Position numbers and translations under genes: made by a program. DNA of 64,000 bases from Solibacillus cecembensis. Lineage in GTDB: Bacteria; Bacillota; Bacilli; Bacillales_A; Planococcaceae. This document shows, one piece after another, positions 54,296 through 61,800 of the stretch (the first letter of the stretch is position 1; each line of letters begins with the position of its first letter). The stretch lies in the NCBI RefSeq assembly GCF_001439635.1, contig NZ_LMBZ01000017.1:59519-123518 (forward strand), given 5' to 3'. Under the pieces are notes generated by a model that had not been told where the DNA came from, did no database searches, and was given only the letters and a program-made list of their open reading frames with translations.

Positions 54296-54662
54296 TGTTT
54301 GTTACCTCCATGTTTTGTTTTATATGAATTGCTACTTGAACACCTCTATCGGTCAGCTTAATAAACTTATGTGGGTGCTGTACCTCATAGTTTATTAATG
54401 ATGCATAAGCCAATCTATCAACGATGCGCTCTGCCGTCTTACGGTCAATATGAGTGTCTTGATTAGCAAATGCAACCAATGTATTGTCTGCGTTTTTAAC
54501 TCCTACTCTGCGTGCAATCTTGACGTTATCCGTGATAGTTTTAACGGTAACTGGTGTAGCTGTCTGCATACATTGAGCAATGTAAAATAGCACTTTTACA
54601 TTGCCTATATCTTGCTTGATAATGTCCGCGAACAACATGCATAAATCGTCGTTAAACTCCAT
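54288..54662 (-). CDS. tubR: TubR-like winged-helix centromere-binding protein
   Basis: Protein of 124 aa with a winged-helix pattern: TVKTITDNVKIARRVGVK, a recognition helix region KTAERIVDRLAYASLINYEV, and the wing HPHKFIKLTDRGVQVAIHI. It overlaps tubZ by 8 bases and lies just downstream of paired repeats that look like tubC, the arrangement of pBtoxis-type tubRZ operons. TubR binds the repeats, represses the operon and links DNA to TubZ filaments. The assignment comes from context plus fold; sequence identity to known TubR is usually very low. Confidence 0.7.
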   Translation of the reverse strand: MEFNDDLCMLFADIIKQDIGNVKVLFYIAQCMQTATPVTVKTITDNVKIARRVGVKNADNTLVAFANQDTHIDRKTAERIVDRLAYASLINYEVQHPHKFIKLTDRGVQVAIHIKQNMEVTNNG

Positions 54663-54685
54663 ATAATCACCTCAATTTTATAGAT

Positions 54686-54773
54686 ACTACATATAAGAAC
54701 TACACTTTTAATAAATAATACAAACTGTTGATAATGTAAGGTTTAATGTAGTAACTACATATAGGAACTACAC
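54686..54773. repeat. Candidate tubC centromere repeats
   Basis: Two 20-bp copies, ACTACATATAAGAACTACAC (54686-54705) and ACTACATATAGGAACTACAC (54754-54773), differ at one base. Each is itself two ACTACA boxes 13 bp apart. A palindrome TGTAGTAACTACA (54747-54759) joins the second copy. They lie immediately before tubR, where TubR binding is expected; the second copy overlaps the stop of the preceding gene. Confidence 0.75.
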
Positions 54774-55052
54774 CAATTCCGACTCGTAAAACCAATGTCT
54801 TTCACCCAGCACTTCCACAAGATACAATTTGCGCCTACTATTAAGTTGTTTACTATCCACAAGGTATCCCGATTTGTTAATAAGATGTGGATAATAATAT
54901 AGGAAGAAATCCGCATCATCTGATTGGTTATCGATGTTAATAATTACATTGTCTCCAATTGCATGTTTCGCTATTGGAATATCAAATGAAGTGGATAAAA
55001 TATCATCAATCGTAAGTTGCCCTTGTTGCTGCATGTATTCAAAATGTGTCAT
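54768..55052 (-). CDS. Hypothetical prophage protein
   Basis: Protein of 94 aa, soluble, with SFDIPIAKHAIGDNVIINID and a C-terminal LYLVEVLGERHWFYESELV that looks like a small beta barrel. I do not recognise a family. Its ATG overlaps the stop of the 54-aa gene (ATGA), so the two are coupled and belong to the early/partition operon. Confidence 0.65.
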   Translation of the reverse strand: MTHFEYMQQQGQLTIDDILSTSFDIPIAKHAIGDNVIINIDNQSDDADFFLYYYPHLINKSGYLVDSKQLNSRRKLYLVEVLGERHWFYESELV

Positions 55053-55213
55053 TTGGCTTCAATCCCCAGAACTAATAACGCTAATTCAATCCCGCGTATT
55101 TCCGCCTCAATTAAATCCTTTGCTTGGCTATCACCTTTTAATTTAGCTGCTAAGGAACGATGATTATTCAAATGCTTGAATAATCGTTCAACGTTCTTTT
55201 TATCGATTTTCAT
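55049..55213 (-). CDS. Hypothetical 54-aa prophage protein
   Basis: Helical protein beginning MKIDKKNVERLFKHLNNHRS and ending LVLGIEAK; no signal peptide or membrane helix. It is linked by a four-base overlap to the next gene and begins five bases after the stop of the HTH gene, so it sits inside the minus-strand early operon. Function unknown. Confidence 0.6.
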   Translation of the reverse strand: MKIDKKNVERLFKHLNNHRSLAAKLKGDSQAKDLIEAEIRGIELALLVLGIEAK

Positions 55214-55218
55214 ATTGT

Positions 55219-56137
55219 TCACCCCAATTTCGCTAATATTCTTTTTCGTTCCGCTTCAAAATCAATACTGTTATTCACAACTTCATTGTTTAACTCATGT
55301 CGACTATGAAACCATTCTGGAATTGCTTCACGGCCCCTTTGAACTGATTGAGTATTGATTGCTGGGTTGATAGGTTGAACAAATAATTGTTCGACTTGGC
55401 GCTTGATCATTGAGCTGTACATAGCAAATTGATTTTTAACATTTCGTTTGCGGACTAAATCATGCATTGCTTTTAAAACGATTTGCTCCAGCTGTAAATA
55501 CGGAACGCTATGACTATGCATGTATTGCTTTAATCGACCAAAAGCGATTTTGCAAAGCTCCTCAAACGCCTGAATGTTTTCCACAGAATTTGGTTGATAA
55601 ATGTCTCTTAATTGCAGTTTTAAATCTAAGGGCGTAGAATGCGCATTTACGTTATTACTTACAGGATTTACGAAAGGATTAGAGCAAAGATTAAAAGAAT
55701 TATAAGCTTCCGTCTGATTTTTCATGTCTTGCGCCCTACTGCTACGTGGTGTTTCGTGTTTTGCTCGCGTTATCATTTCCCGCGGTTGCTCTCGCATTAT
55801 CATTTCGTGTGAAAAATTTAAGATGCTGTAATAATTAGCACCTTGAATGCCGTTTAATTTCGTGCCTTGCGTGATTGCGATGATGTTTAAATCATTTAAT
55901 CGTTTAATCCGCCCTGCTAACTGTTACTCGACTGCATCCCACTTTCTGCGCAATCGTTTCAAATTTTAAACGTGCTGTACCAATTGGTGTAAATGCATGT
56001 GCTGCAATAACACGTAAAATGTTACGGTTGCTCACTGGGAGCTCACTTGCATTGTGGTAAATGTGATTGCTAACCGCTTGATCCATTTCTTCTACTGATG
56101 AAAAAATGTTCGGTCTGTGTGTTGCTATGATGTTCAT
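55219..56137 (-). pseudogene. Frameshifted phage helix-turn-helix protein
   Basis: The N-terminal frame (56137 to about 55907) encodes MNIIATHRPNIFSSVEEMDQ and continues to QKVGCSRVTVSRA, a helix-turn-helix half that stops at TAA. The next frame continues without loss: IKRLNDLNIIAITQGTKLNG, then GANYYSILNFS and about 200 more residues to 55219. One extra G in AGGGCGGATTAAA (near 55909-55921) explains the break. Together they give about 306 aa, the family of HTH proteins found beside partition genes on Bacillus plasmids and phages, possibly a replication or transcription regulator. Inactive, or restored by frameshifting. Confidence 0.75.
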
Positions 56138-56239
56138 TGTGTTTCCTCCCCGTTCGGTTTATTAAGTAACTTTACAGTTTCATTATACATATATAAATTA
56201 CTTTGTAAACGTTCCTAGGTTAATATTTATATTTATTCG

Positions 56240-56267
56240 TTTACTTAGTAACTAAAAAGTGTATAAT
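56240..56267 (+). promoter_or_regulatory. Promoter of the Cro-like gene
   Basis: TTTACT (56240-56245), a 16-bp spacer and a perfect TATAAT (56262-56267). The surrounding TTACTTAGTAA and TTAAGTAACTTTAC motifs could be operators in this divergent control region. Confidence 0.6.
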
Positions 56268-56302
56268 AAAACTAGGAGTAACAAGGGAAAAGAGGTGTTT
56301 TT

Positions 56303-56509
56303 ATGGGAACAGAAGAATTAAAAATTTTATTTATTAAAACAGGAAAAACAGTTAAAGAAATTGCAGAAGAGATGGGGACATCATCACAAAATTTATCCAA
56401 CAAAATGCGACGTGACGATTTTAAAATGAGTGAATTAAAACAAATCGCTGCTATCTGTGGAGTAAGACTCGAAGCTAATTTCGTGTTAGAAGATGGAACT
56501 AAAATTTAA
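56303..56509 (+). CDS. Cro/CI-like helix-turn-helix repressor
   Basis: Protein of 68 aa with one helix-turn-helix: FIKTGKTVKEIAEEMGTSSQ followed by NLSNKMRRDDFKMSELKQIA, the XRE pattern. A short C-terminal strand ends it. It faces the HTH/partition operon across a region with a strong promoter and palindromes, so it may control both. Probable phage switch protein; no integrase or CI partner is visible in the window. Confidence 0.75.
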   Translation: MGTEELKILFIKTGKTVKEIAEEMGTSSQNLSNKMRRDDFKMSELKQIAAICGVRLEANFVLEDGTKI

Positions 56510-56528
56510 CGAGAGGAACTGATGAATA

Positions 56529-56753
56529 ATGGAAGAACAATATTATCTAGTTCGATACAAGTGGAGAAGTCGTCACGGGCAGGACGAGTGGGTAACGGGG
56601 ACAGAATTAATCAAAGGTACTCCTGAACCTTTTTGGCAAAAAAAAAATTATACAGAACGGAACCAAAGAGAATATAAAGATTTTAGTTATAACTCGATTA
56701 CTAAAAAACAGTATGATGATTTTAAAATAAAGTTAACAACAGACGACAAATAG
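56529..56753 (+). CDS. Hypothetical prophage protein
   Basis: Protein of 74 aa, soluble, rich in aromatic residues (EEQYYLVRYKWRSRHGQDEW). It begins 20 bp after the Cro-like gene and ends in a terminator hairpin overlapping its own stop codon. No family recognised. Confidence 0.6.
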   Translation: MEEQYYLVRYKWRSRHGQDEWVTGTELIKGTPEPFWQKKNYTERNQREYKDFSYNSITKKQYDDFKIKLTTDDK

Positions 56754-56768
56754 TTGTCTGTTTTTTTG
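56738..56768 (+). terminator. Terminator overlapping the 56529 gene stop
   Basis: ACAGAC with ACAA pairs with TTGT and CTGT. A TTTTTTT tail follows. Confidence 0.8.
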
Positions 56769-56838
56769 CTATGTCGTTTTATCTATAAATCCAGTAAAAT
56801 GGAAACGAGGTCATAAATCACACTGCGGAGGATTAACC

Positions 56839-57000
56839 ATGTTGAAAAAGTTGATTAGTAAGAAGAAACGACAATTAAAGAAGCAAGCGAAAAAAGCCTT
56901 ATATGATGCAGTTGGAGTTAAACCAATTAAAAAGCCAGGTTCAATAATTAAGAAGAAACGTAAACCTTCTTTGAAGAGAATGATAAAAAAGTTATTTTAA
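56839..57000 (+). CDS. 53-aa strongly basic small protein
   Basis: ATG-started frame with GGAGG 7 nt upstream. The product begins MLKKLISKKKRQLKKQAKKA and ends KRMIKKLF. About 24 of 53 residues are Lys or Arg and only one is acidic. It has no membrane helix. Such composition suits nucleic-acid binding or a membrane-active peptide. It lies between two terminated prophage units. I do not recognise a family. Confidence 0.6.
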   Translation: MLKKLISKKKRQLKKQAKKALYDAVGVKPIKKPGSIIKKKRKPSLKRMIKKLF

Positions 57001-57086
57001 TTCCATTATTTTGTAGCTGACTTACAATAGTAAATTTGATATAGTTCTATCTGTATGAAAAATTACATAATTGGGGGAGATTTACA

Positions 57087-57680
57087 ATGAAGAGATTATT
57101 TTATGTTGGTGCATTATCAGCATTATTATTAGCTGCGTGTAGTGACGAAAAAGAGGATGCTACAACACCAGTTATTACACAAACGGATGCTAACACAAAA
57201 GAAATTTCTGAGCCTACTGTTAAAGATGATAATTCAGGCAAATTAACTGAGGAAAAGTTTAAGCAGATTAAAGATGGAATGACATATGAAGAGGTAATTA
57301 AAATCGTTGGGGCTGAAGGTAATGTTATTTCTGAAACAGGAGCTGCGGGCGACCCATACCACACTATTATGTATGAATTTGAAACAGATGGCATTTTATC
57401 ATCTTCTACAATGATGTTCCAAGGTGGAAAATTGATGAATAAAGCTCAATTTGGAGTTGAAACTTCTGATGTTGAAATTACCCTTGAACAATTTAACAAA
57501 ATAGAAAATGGCATGACGAAAGATCAAGTGTTTGAAATCCTTGGTGGCGAAGGTGCAGTTATATCTGAATCTGGCGACACTGTAATGTACAGTTACAACG
57601 GCACTTCATTTGGCGGTAATGCTTCGTTAATGTTCCAAGGTGGAAAGTTAATGAATAAATCGCAAATGGGATTAAAATAA
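57087..57680 (+). CDS. Lipoprotein with duplicated DUF3862-like repeat
   Basis: Lipoprotein of 197 aa; lipobox ALLLAACSDE with Cys near residue 18. After a linker come two related repeats: LTEEKFKQIKDGMTYEEVIK (about 52-115) and TLEQFNKIENGMTKDQVFEI (about 126-197). Both end in the same MMFQGGKLMNK / LMFQGGKLMNK. This is the DUF3862/BamE-like fold. In prophages such surface lipoproteins may block superinfection, but that is inference. It has its own strong ribosome site and terminator. Confidence 0.8.
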   Translation: MKRLFYVGALSALLLAACSDEKEDATTPVITQTDANTKEISEPTVKDDNSGKLTEEKFKQIKDGMTYEEVIKIVGAEGNVISETGAAGDPYHTIMYEFETDGILSSSTMMFQGGKLMNKAQFGVETSDVEITLEQFNKIENGMTKDQVFEILGGEGAVISESGDTVMYSYNGTSFGGNASLMFQGGKLMNKSQMGLK

Positions 57681-57709
57681 CTATCACTTTAACAATAAAT
57701 AAAACAACA

Positions 57710-57752
57710 AAAATAAGCCCTCCACAGATAAAATTGTGGAAGGCTATTTTTT
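57710..57752. terminator. Bidirectional terminator after the prophage lipoprotein
   Basis: AATAAGCCCTCCACA pairs with TGTGGAAGGCTATT. A TTTTTT tail follows. It also serves the minus-strand gene. Confidence 0.85.
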
Positions 57753-57960
57753 AATTTGCATATGATCTAATTTGATATTTAACACCATCAATTTCTGCAT
57801 CCTTCATTTCCGTTAATTTTATTACAATCTTGTTGTCCTTGAATTGGATAAATGTAGCGCCGTCCGAAAATACTACTTGCTTTAACTCGTCGATATGATA
57901 CTTGCTCTCAAATATTAAATTTACACCGCAATTTGTTATGAATTTATACTTGTGCATCAT
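57751..57960 (-). CDS. Hypothetical 69-aa prophage protein
   Basis: Soluble beta-rich protein (HKYKFITNCGVNLIFESKYH, FIQFKDNKIVIKLTEM) with a good GGGGTGAG site. It converges on the lipoprotein gene and shares its terminator. No family recognised. Confidence 0.55.
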   Translation of the reverse strand: MMHKYKFITNCGVNLIFESKYHIDELKQVVFSDGATFIQFKDNKIVIKLTEMKDAEIDGVKYQIRSYAN

Positions 57961-58467
57961 CTCACCCCCCTTAACAGCAATTTACAGTAAATTGGTAAAA
58001 AAATCTATAAAAGAGGGAGATTTCTCTTTTAGGTCTCGCCAGATTTATGCAAAGTGAAGAACAACTCAAACAAAAGAAAATACTACTACATCAACCGTTT
58101 GATTTATTTGTATAAAAATATGTATAAACACCATTCATAAGAGTAGACACGAAACCTTGATTTAACAACATCCGTGGCTTGATTGTGTTTTTCAAAACTT
58201 TCATTTGGAAACGTTTTTACCTTATCGTTTTAATTGTAAATATTTTTACAAAATGACGAATATAAGTAAATAAAGTTATTGTATTACAAAAATAGTTATG
58301 TTAGTATATTAATACCTCGAGGCGTTTATTTTATATATAAAATTAATTAATGCGCTTAAATGTTTTGTGTTACATAGAAAGATAATCTGAGTGAATAATT
58401 TAATATAAACTGTTCGTCAGATTTTTTCTAAGATAAATAATGAATATAAAATTAGGAGTGATTTTTG
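57961..58467. other. Long AT-rich leader region before the accessory block
   Basis: No convincing gene. A possible promoter (TTGTAT, 17 bp, TAGTAT near 58280-58310) and a hairpin with T run at 58384-58428 could give an attenuated leader for the next gene. A short hairpin AAAAGAG/CTCTTTT lies at about 58011-58032. Confidence 0.4.
58384..58428 (+). terminator. Terminator or attenuator hairpin upstream of the 58468 gene
   Basis: AATCTGA pairs with TCAGATT around a long loop. A TTTTTC tail follows. It lies 40 bases before the start codon. Confidence 0.5.
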
Positions 58468-58803
58468 ATGGCAACACAAGTACGTTCTGATGCTACTAAT
58501 CTCGGAAAACAATGGGGAGAAGCATTAGGCAATACAAAAACAGGAAAAGCACTTGATAAAGCTGCAAAAGAAGTAGGTCAAGTGTTTGTAGATTATGGAA
58601 AAGCAATTAATAAAGCAGCTAATGAAACAGTGTATGGAAATGCAAAAACTCCTGACGCTGTAGCGGGTGGAGCATTTGCAAATGCTCTTGCAGAGAGGAG
58701 TTTATCCAGTGCAGCAAGAGGCGGAGCATTGGGGTTACTTGGAGAATTTGGTTATAGATCAGTTAAAAATGTAGCTACGGATGTTTTTGGGTATGGAAAA
58801 TAA
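58468..58803 (+). CDS. Ala/Gly-rich small protein of the accessory block
   Basis: Protein of 111 aa with TAGGAG 9 nt before ATG 58468. Composition is unusual: Ala and Gly dominate, with DAVAGGAFANALAERSLSSA and ARGGALGLLGEFGYRSVKNV, a potentially amphipathic or membrane-inserting segment near the end. No signal peptide. It is on the plus strand, against the lysis genes, and is followed by a hairpin and two more plus-strand genes. Could be a bacteriocin-like or toxin protein, but no family is recognised. Confidence 0.6.
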   Translation: MATQVRSDATNLGKQWGEALGNTKTGKALDKAAKEVGQVFVDYGKAINKAANETVYGNAKTPDAVAGGAFANALAERSLSSAARGGALGLLGEFGYRSVKNVATDVFGYGK

Positions 58804-58854
58804 ATATTCTTGTGAAAGTGAAATCATATTTTCACTTCATTTCTCAATTTCAAT

Positions 58855-59538
58855 ATGAGTATAACTTTTAATACTTTTATAAAATTGGATTCTGTAAAGT
58901 TAGCGTATATAAGTAATTCAGAAGAAAAAAATGTAATAGATTTAGTAAGTAAAGACAATATCCAGTGGGAAATAAAAGATGATGAAAAATTTGATATTTG
59001 TTTTTATGCTTTCATTGTAAATGAGCAATTTTGGGTTTGTGATACAAACAATAGCAAAGTGGCAAAAATAAATAATGGTTTCTTTTCTATATACTCTTCT
59101 TTGATTTCTAATTCACAGGCCAAAATTTCAAAAACGAATAGTCTTTTTTGTAGTGGCTTTTTACAAGGGTCACTTGAACCAATTAAACCTAAATCAATTT
59201 TTAATAATTTAGATGATGAAATTTGCTTTTGGTCTGAAATTAGCGGTGTAACAAGTGATGCTCTTATTATTTTTCAAATTATCGATCCTAACGGGAATCT
59301 TTATTTTATGGATCATGAATTATTACATGAAAATAATAAAAACGGTATTAGAAATTATTATGCTGTATTAAAAACGAGCTCAAAACTTATACGTGGTGAA
59401 TGGACTTTTGAATTAATATATAAAGAGAATATACTCTGTTCAAAAAAAGTTACTTATAATATTCTTAATACTAGTTATAAAAAACATGAAAACCATTATG
59501 CTAAAAATACAGCTTTTAGACTAGACATAAGAATGTAA
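58855..59538 (+). CDS. Hypothetical 227-aa protein of the accessory block
   Basis: Soluble, beta-rich protein, middle gene of a plus-strand trio. The central part has EPIKPKSIFNNLDDEICFWS and the end EWTFELIYKENILCSKKVTY, resembling an Ig-like or carbohydrate-binding beta sandwich. No clear ribosome site precedes the ATG; translation may follow from the gene before. Very AT-rich and Lys/Asn-rich compared with the core genes, which suggests transfer. No family recognised. Confidence 0.6.
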   Translation: MSITFNTFIKLDSVKLAYISNSEEKNVIDLVSKDNIQWEIKDDEKFDICFYAFIVNEQFWVCDTNNSKVAKINNGFFSIYSSLISNSQAKISKTNSLFCSGFLQGSLEPIKPKSIFNNLDDEICFWSEISGVTSDALIIFQIIDPNGNLYFMDHELLHENNKNGIRNYYAVLKTSSKLIRGEWTFELIYKENILCSKKVTYNILNTSYKKHENHYAKNTAFRLDIRM

Positions 59539-59551
59539 GGAGCCATTTGCT

Positions 59552-59854
59552 ATGAAGTTAAATTCTAAATCTAATTTACATTTTCGTTTTGTATTATATC
59601 TTTCTTATTTAATTTTAATTTGGTATCCAACTAACATCTATTTACTTATTATCCCAATAGTTCTAACTTTACTAGATGAAGAGAATAAGTATATAAGGTA
59701 TAAAATGTTGGGTATAGTCTTAGCTGCATGCATTACCTTCTATTTTTATTTGAATAATTTAGATATAGAGCAACAAATTGGGCTTTCATTAGTTTTTTTA
59801 TATTTAGGATTTTCTGATATTTTGAAAAAAGCATTTAAAAAAAATACTATTTGA
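59552..59854 (+). CDS. Small multi-helix membrane protein of the accessory block
   Basis: Protein of 100 aa with three or four membrane helices (about 12-28, 31-42, 53-68, 76-88) and a basic C-terminus. AAGGAG lies 9 nt upstream, 13 bp after the previous gene. As last gene of a trio with a possible toxin-like first gene, it could be an immunity protein; that is only suggested by layout. Confidence 0.6.
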   Translation: MKLNSKSNLHFRFVLYLSYLILIWYPTNIYLLIIPIVLTLLDEENKYIRYKMLGIVLAACITFYFYLNNLDIEQQIGLSLVFLYLGFSDILKKAFKKNTI

Positions 59855-59950
59855 AACTGAGACATAATTAGCTGGAATGGTACATTCTAGAAAACCTTTT
59901 TAAGGGGCTCCTCATACCCATCAAGTTAAGAAAAAAGTTTAATATTTTTC

Positions 59951-59998
59951 AAAAAGCGCCAACTTCTTAGTACTAACTAAAAAGTTGGCGTTTTTTTA
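59951..59998. terminator. Terminator of the accessory block
   Basis: AAAAAGCGCCAACTT pairs with AAGTTGGCGTTTTT. T runs occur on both sides. Confidence 0.88.
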
Positions 59999-60327
59999 TG
60001 ATGCCCATATACCAAGAAATGAAAATACTTTATAAGCGTAAAGATTTTATTTTGAGTAATCTTTTGAAACAGTTTTTGCTGAAAAATAGCTACTTTTTAA
60101 AAGATTAGCGATGTTATCTCAAAACCCGTCGTTTATGAGACATTTATTCCTTATCGTTGTAAATCTGCAATTTTATGATGCTACCCCTATAAGTTCTATA
60201 TATGCAAAAAGCCCGCCACTACTTAGAAGTAAACAGTGTGACGGGCTTTGATTATTTAAATTTACGGTCAATATTGATAAAGGCTTATTTTGTACCGTTC
60301 ATATTTCTTTCAAAGGAAATTCAAAAA
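59999..60327. other. Gap between accessory block and GNAT-like gene
   Basis: Contains one terminator hairpin (60205-60250, AAAGCCCG with CGGGCTTT). Otherwise no open frame or repeat I can support. Confidence 0.5.
60205..60250. terminator. Terminator-like hairpin in the prophage gap
   Basis: AAAAGCCCG with CACT pairs with GTGTG and CGGGCTTT. It resembles in sequence and size the hairpin at 61006-61053. Confidence 0.75.
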
Positions 60328-60900
60328 CTAATAATATAATTCCATAACAAAACTAGACTCATCTTCATTCACAATAAAGCCCATTTCTCTATAGAATTCT
60401 GGTAAACCAGGAGTATCATTTTTATCTTCATCCGTCAACTCTCCAATTATTTTTTCATACATGTGTTCTCTAGCATACAAAATGAGCGCATCAATTAAAA
60501 TTCTTCCATTCCCTCTTCTTTTGGTTATAGCATCAATATCTATTATGGATACCACTTTATTTGGTGAACAGATTCCATCTAATTTACTACAACTATATTC
60601 CTTACTTAATGATGCATGTACATCTGGAGTTTGTCTCATGTATGAATTTTTCATTGAAATATTTAGACTATTATGAGTTACTCTTTTTATTAAAACGTAT
60701 GGTTCTCCCTTATTAATCCCTATATCAATAATTGATTCATATTTGGATTTTTTAATTTCCTCAATATATTGGATTAACTTCTGTTTGTCTTTCAGCAGTA
60801 AAATTTCTTGCTTCAAATCCATAATATTTCGATCGTCATTTTTAATCGTTTCCTTGTACACTTCAATATTTTTCTTCTTGTAGATACCTAAACCAAACAT
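60328..60900 (-). CDS. GNAT-like protein with N-terminal coiled coil
   Basis: Protein of 190 aa. The N-terminus (15-75) is a Lys/Glu-rich coiled coil. The C-terminal half resembles a GNAT fold: VVSIIDIDAITKRRGNGRIL (the RRGNGR acetyl-CoA loop), AREHMYEKIIGEL and FYREMGFIVN. Its start codon is followed by a separate promoter region, so it is a late moron and not part of the lysis operon. Low identity to any named acetyltransferase; substrate unknown. Confidence 0.65.
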   Translation of the reverse strand: MFGLGIYKKKNIEVYKETIKNDDRNIMDLKQEILLLKDKQKLIQYIEEIKKSKYESIIDIGINKGEPYVLIKRVTHNSLNISMKNSYMRQTPDVHASLSKEYSCSKLDGICSPNKVVSIIDIDAITKRRGNGRILIDALILYAREHMYEKIIGELTDEDKNDTPGLPEFYREMGFIVNEDESSFVMELYY

Positions 60901-61005
60901 CTCTTCACCACATCTCCTAAATTTCTTACTATTAATTTACTATATCTCCCTAAAAATCCATAATAAAAGCAATATTATTTTTATTAACTTTTCACTTTAT
61001 AAACT

Positions 61006-61053
61006 AAAAAAAGCCCACTATCACTGCTATTAAACAGTAATGATGGGCTTTTA
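61006..61053 (-). terminator. Terminator of the lysis operon
   Basis: AAAAGCCCA with TCACTG pairs with CAGTAATGA and TGGGCTTTT. It lies just after the endolysin stop. Confidence 0.85.
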
Positions 61054-61062
61054 TAATAACTT

Positions 61063-61800
61063 CTATTTTAATTTAGCTACAGAACGATGAGCAATAATTA
61101 ACTTTAATCCCGCATAATCGCCATTTGTCATGGTTCCTTCATCAAACTTATCTAACCATGATCCATCGATGATTTTTTTATCTACCGCTTGTTGCAGCTC
61201 ATCTCTTACTGCACTTTTCGTTGTTTCTGATGTAAAGTCCAATTTGTCCACCTCTTCTTTTTTAATCGGTTCCGTGTCCGTTAGTTTAATTGGCTTAAAC
61301 GATTTTAACACTGGCCACTTACCTGCAGCAATTTGACTTGCTGCATAACCTCGACTGTATTCGATGTGAGGTGCATCATAAAATGACTTCCAATCACCAC
61401 CCCAGCTAAATCCAAGTTCTTTTGCAATAGCCGCTGCACGTTTCCAATCCTTGCCGACAACCCAGTCAATATTCTTCCCAAATCCATCACATGTAACAAA
61501 ATCTAAAGCTAGTCCAAAATTGTGCATAGACGTTCCTGGCTTTGCTTTTGTAACGACTTTAGCTGAAGGATTTGAATAATTTTTACCGTTGTAATAATAA
61601 TTTTTACGTCCTTTTCCATATAGTACGGCTTGATCTATATTAGTACGCAAGCCATCTGTAAAAATAATAAAGACATCTTCAGCCCAACATCGACGAATTA
61701 ATTCGACCGCACGTGCATGAACGTCTTTATGTGTTTGGTTCGATTTATTACGTTTGAACGCTTCTTTCAAATATTGTTCGATAGGTAATTTACTCATCAT
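61063..61800 (-). CDS. Phage endolysin, M15 peptidase
   Basis: Peptidoglycan hydrolase of 245 aa. The catalytic domain (about 20-165) has the M15 pattern: FTDGLRTNIDQAVLYGKGR, the zinc-binding SMHNFGLALDFV (His and Asp), WGGDWKSFYDAPHIEY (last His). It is an L-alanyl-D-glutamate or D-Ala-D-Ala type peptidase like CwlK and phage Ply500. The C-terminal 60 residues (LDFTSETTKSAVRDELQQAV) probably bind the cell wall. Its start overlaps the holin stop, the standard lysis cassette. Confidence 0.92.
   Translation of the reverse strand: MMSKLPIEQYLKEAFKRNKSNQTHKDVHARAVELIRRCWAEDVFIIFTDGLRTNIDQAVLYGKGRKNYYYNGKNYSNPSAKVVTKAKPGTSMHNFGLALDFVTCDGFGKNIDWVVGKDWKRAAAIAKELGFSWGGDWKSFYDAPHIEYSRGYAASQIAAGKWPVLKSFKPIKLTDTEPIKKEEVDKLDFTSETTKSAVRDELQQAVDKKIIDGSWLDKFDEGTMTNGDYAGLKLIIAHRSVAKLK

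Noticed and set aside
58011..58105. Short frame around MQSEEQLKQKKILLHQ after a small hairpin
   Set aside because: Only about 22-33 codons, no ribosome site and no recognisable family; not supportable as a gene.
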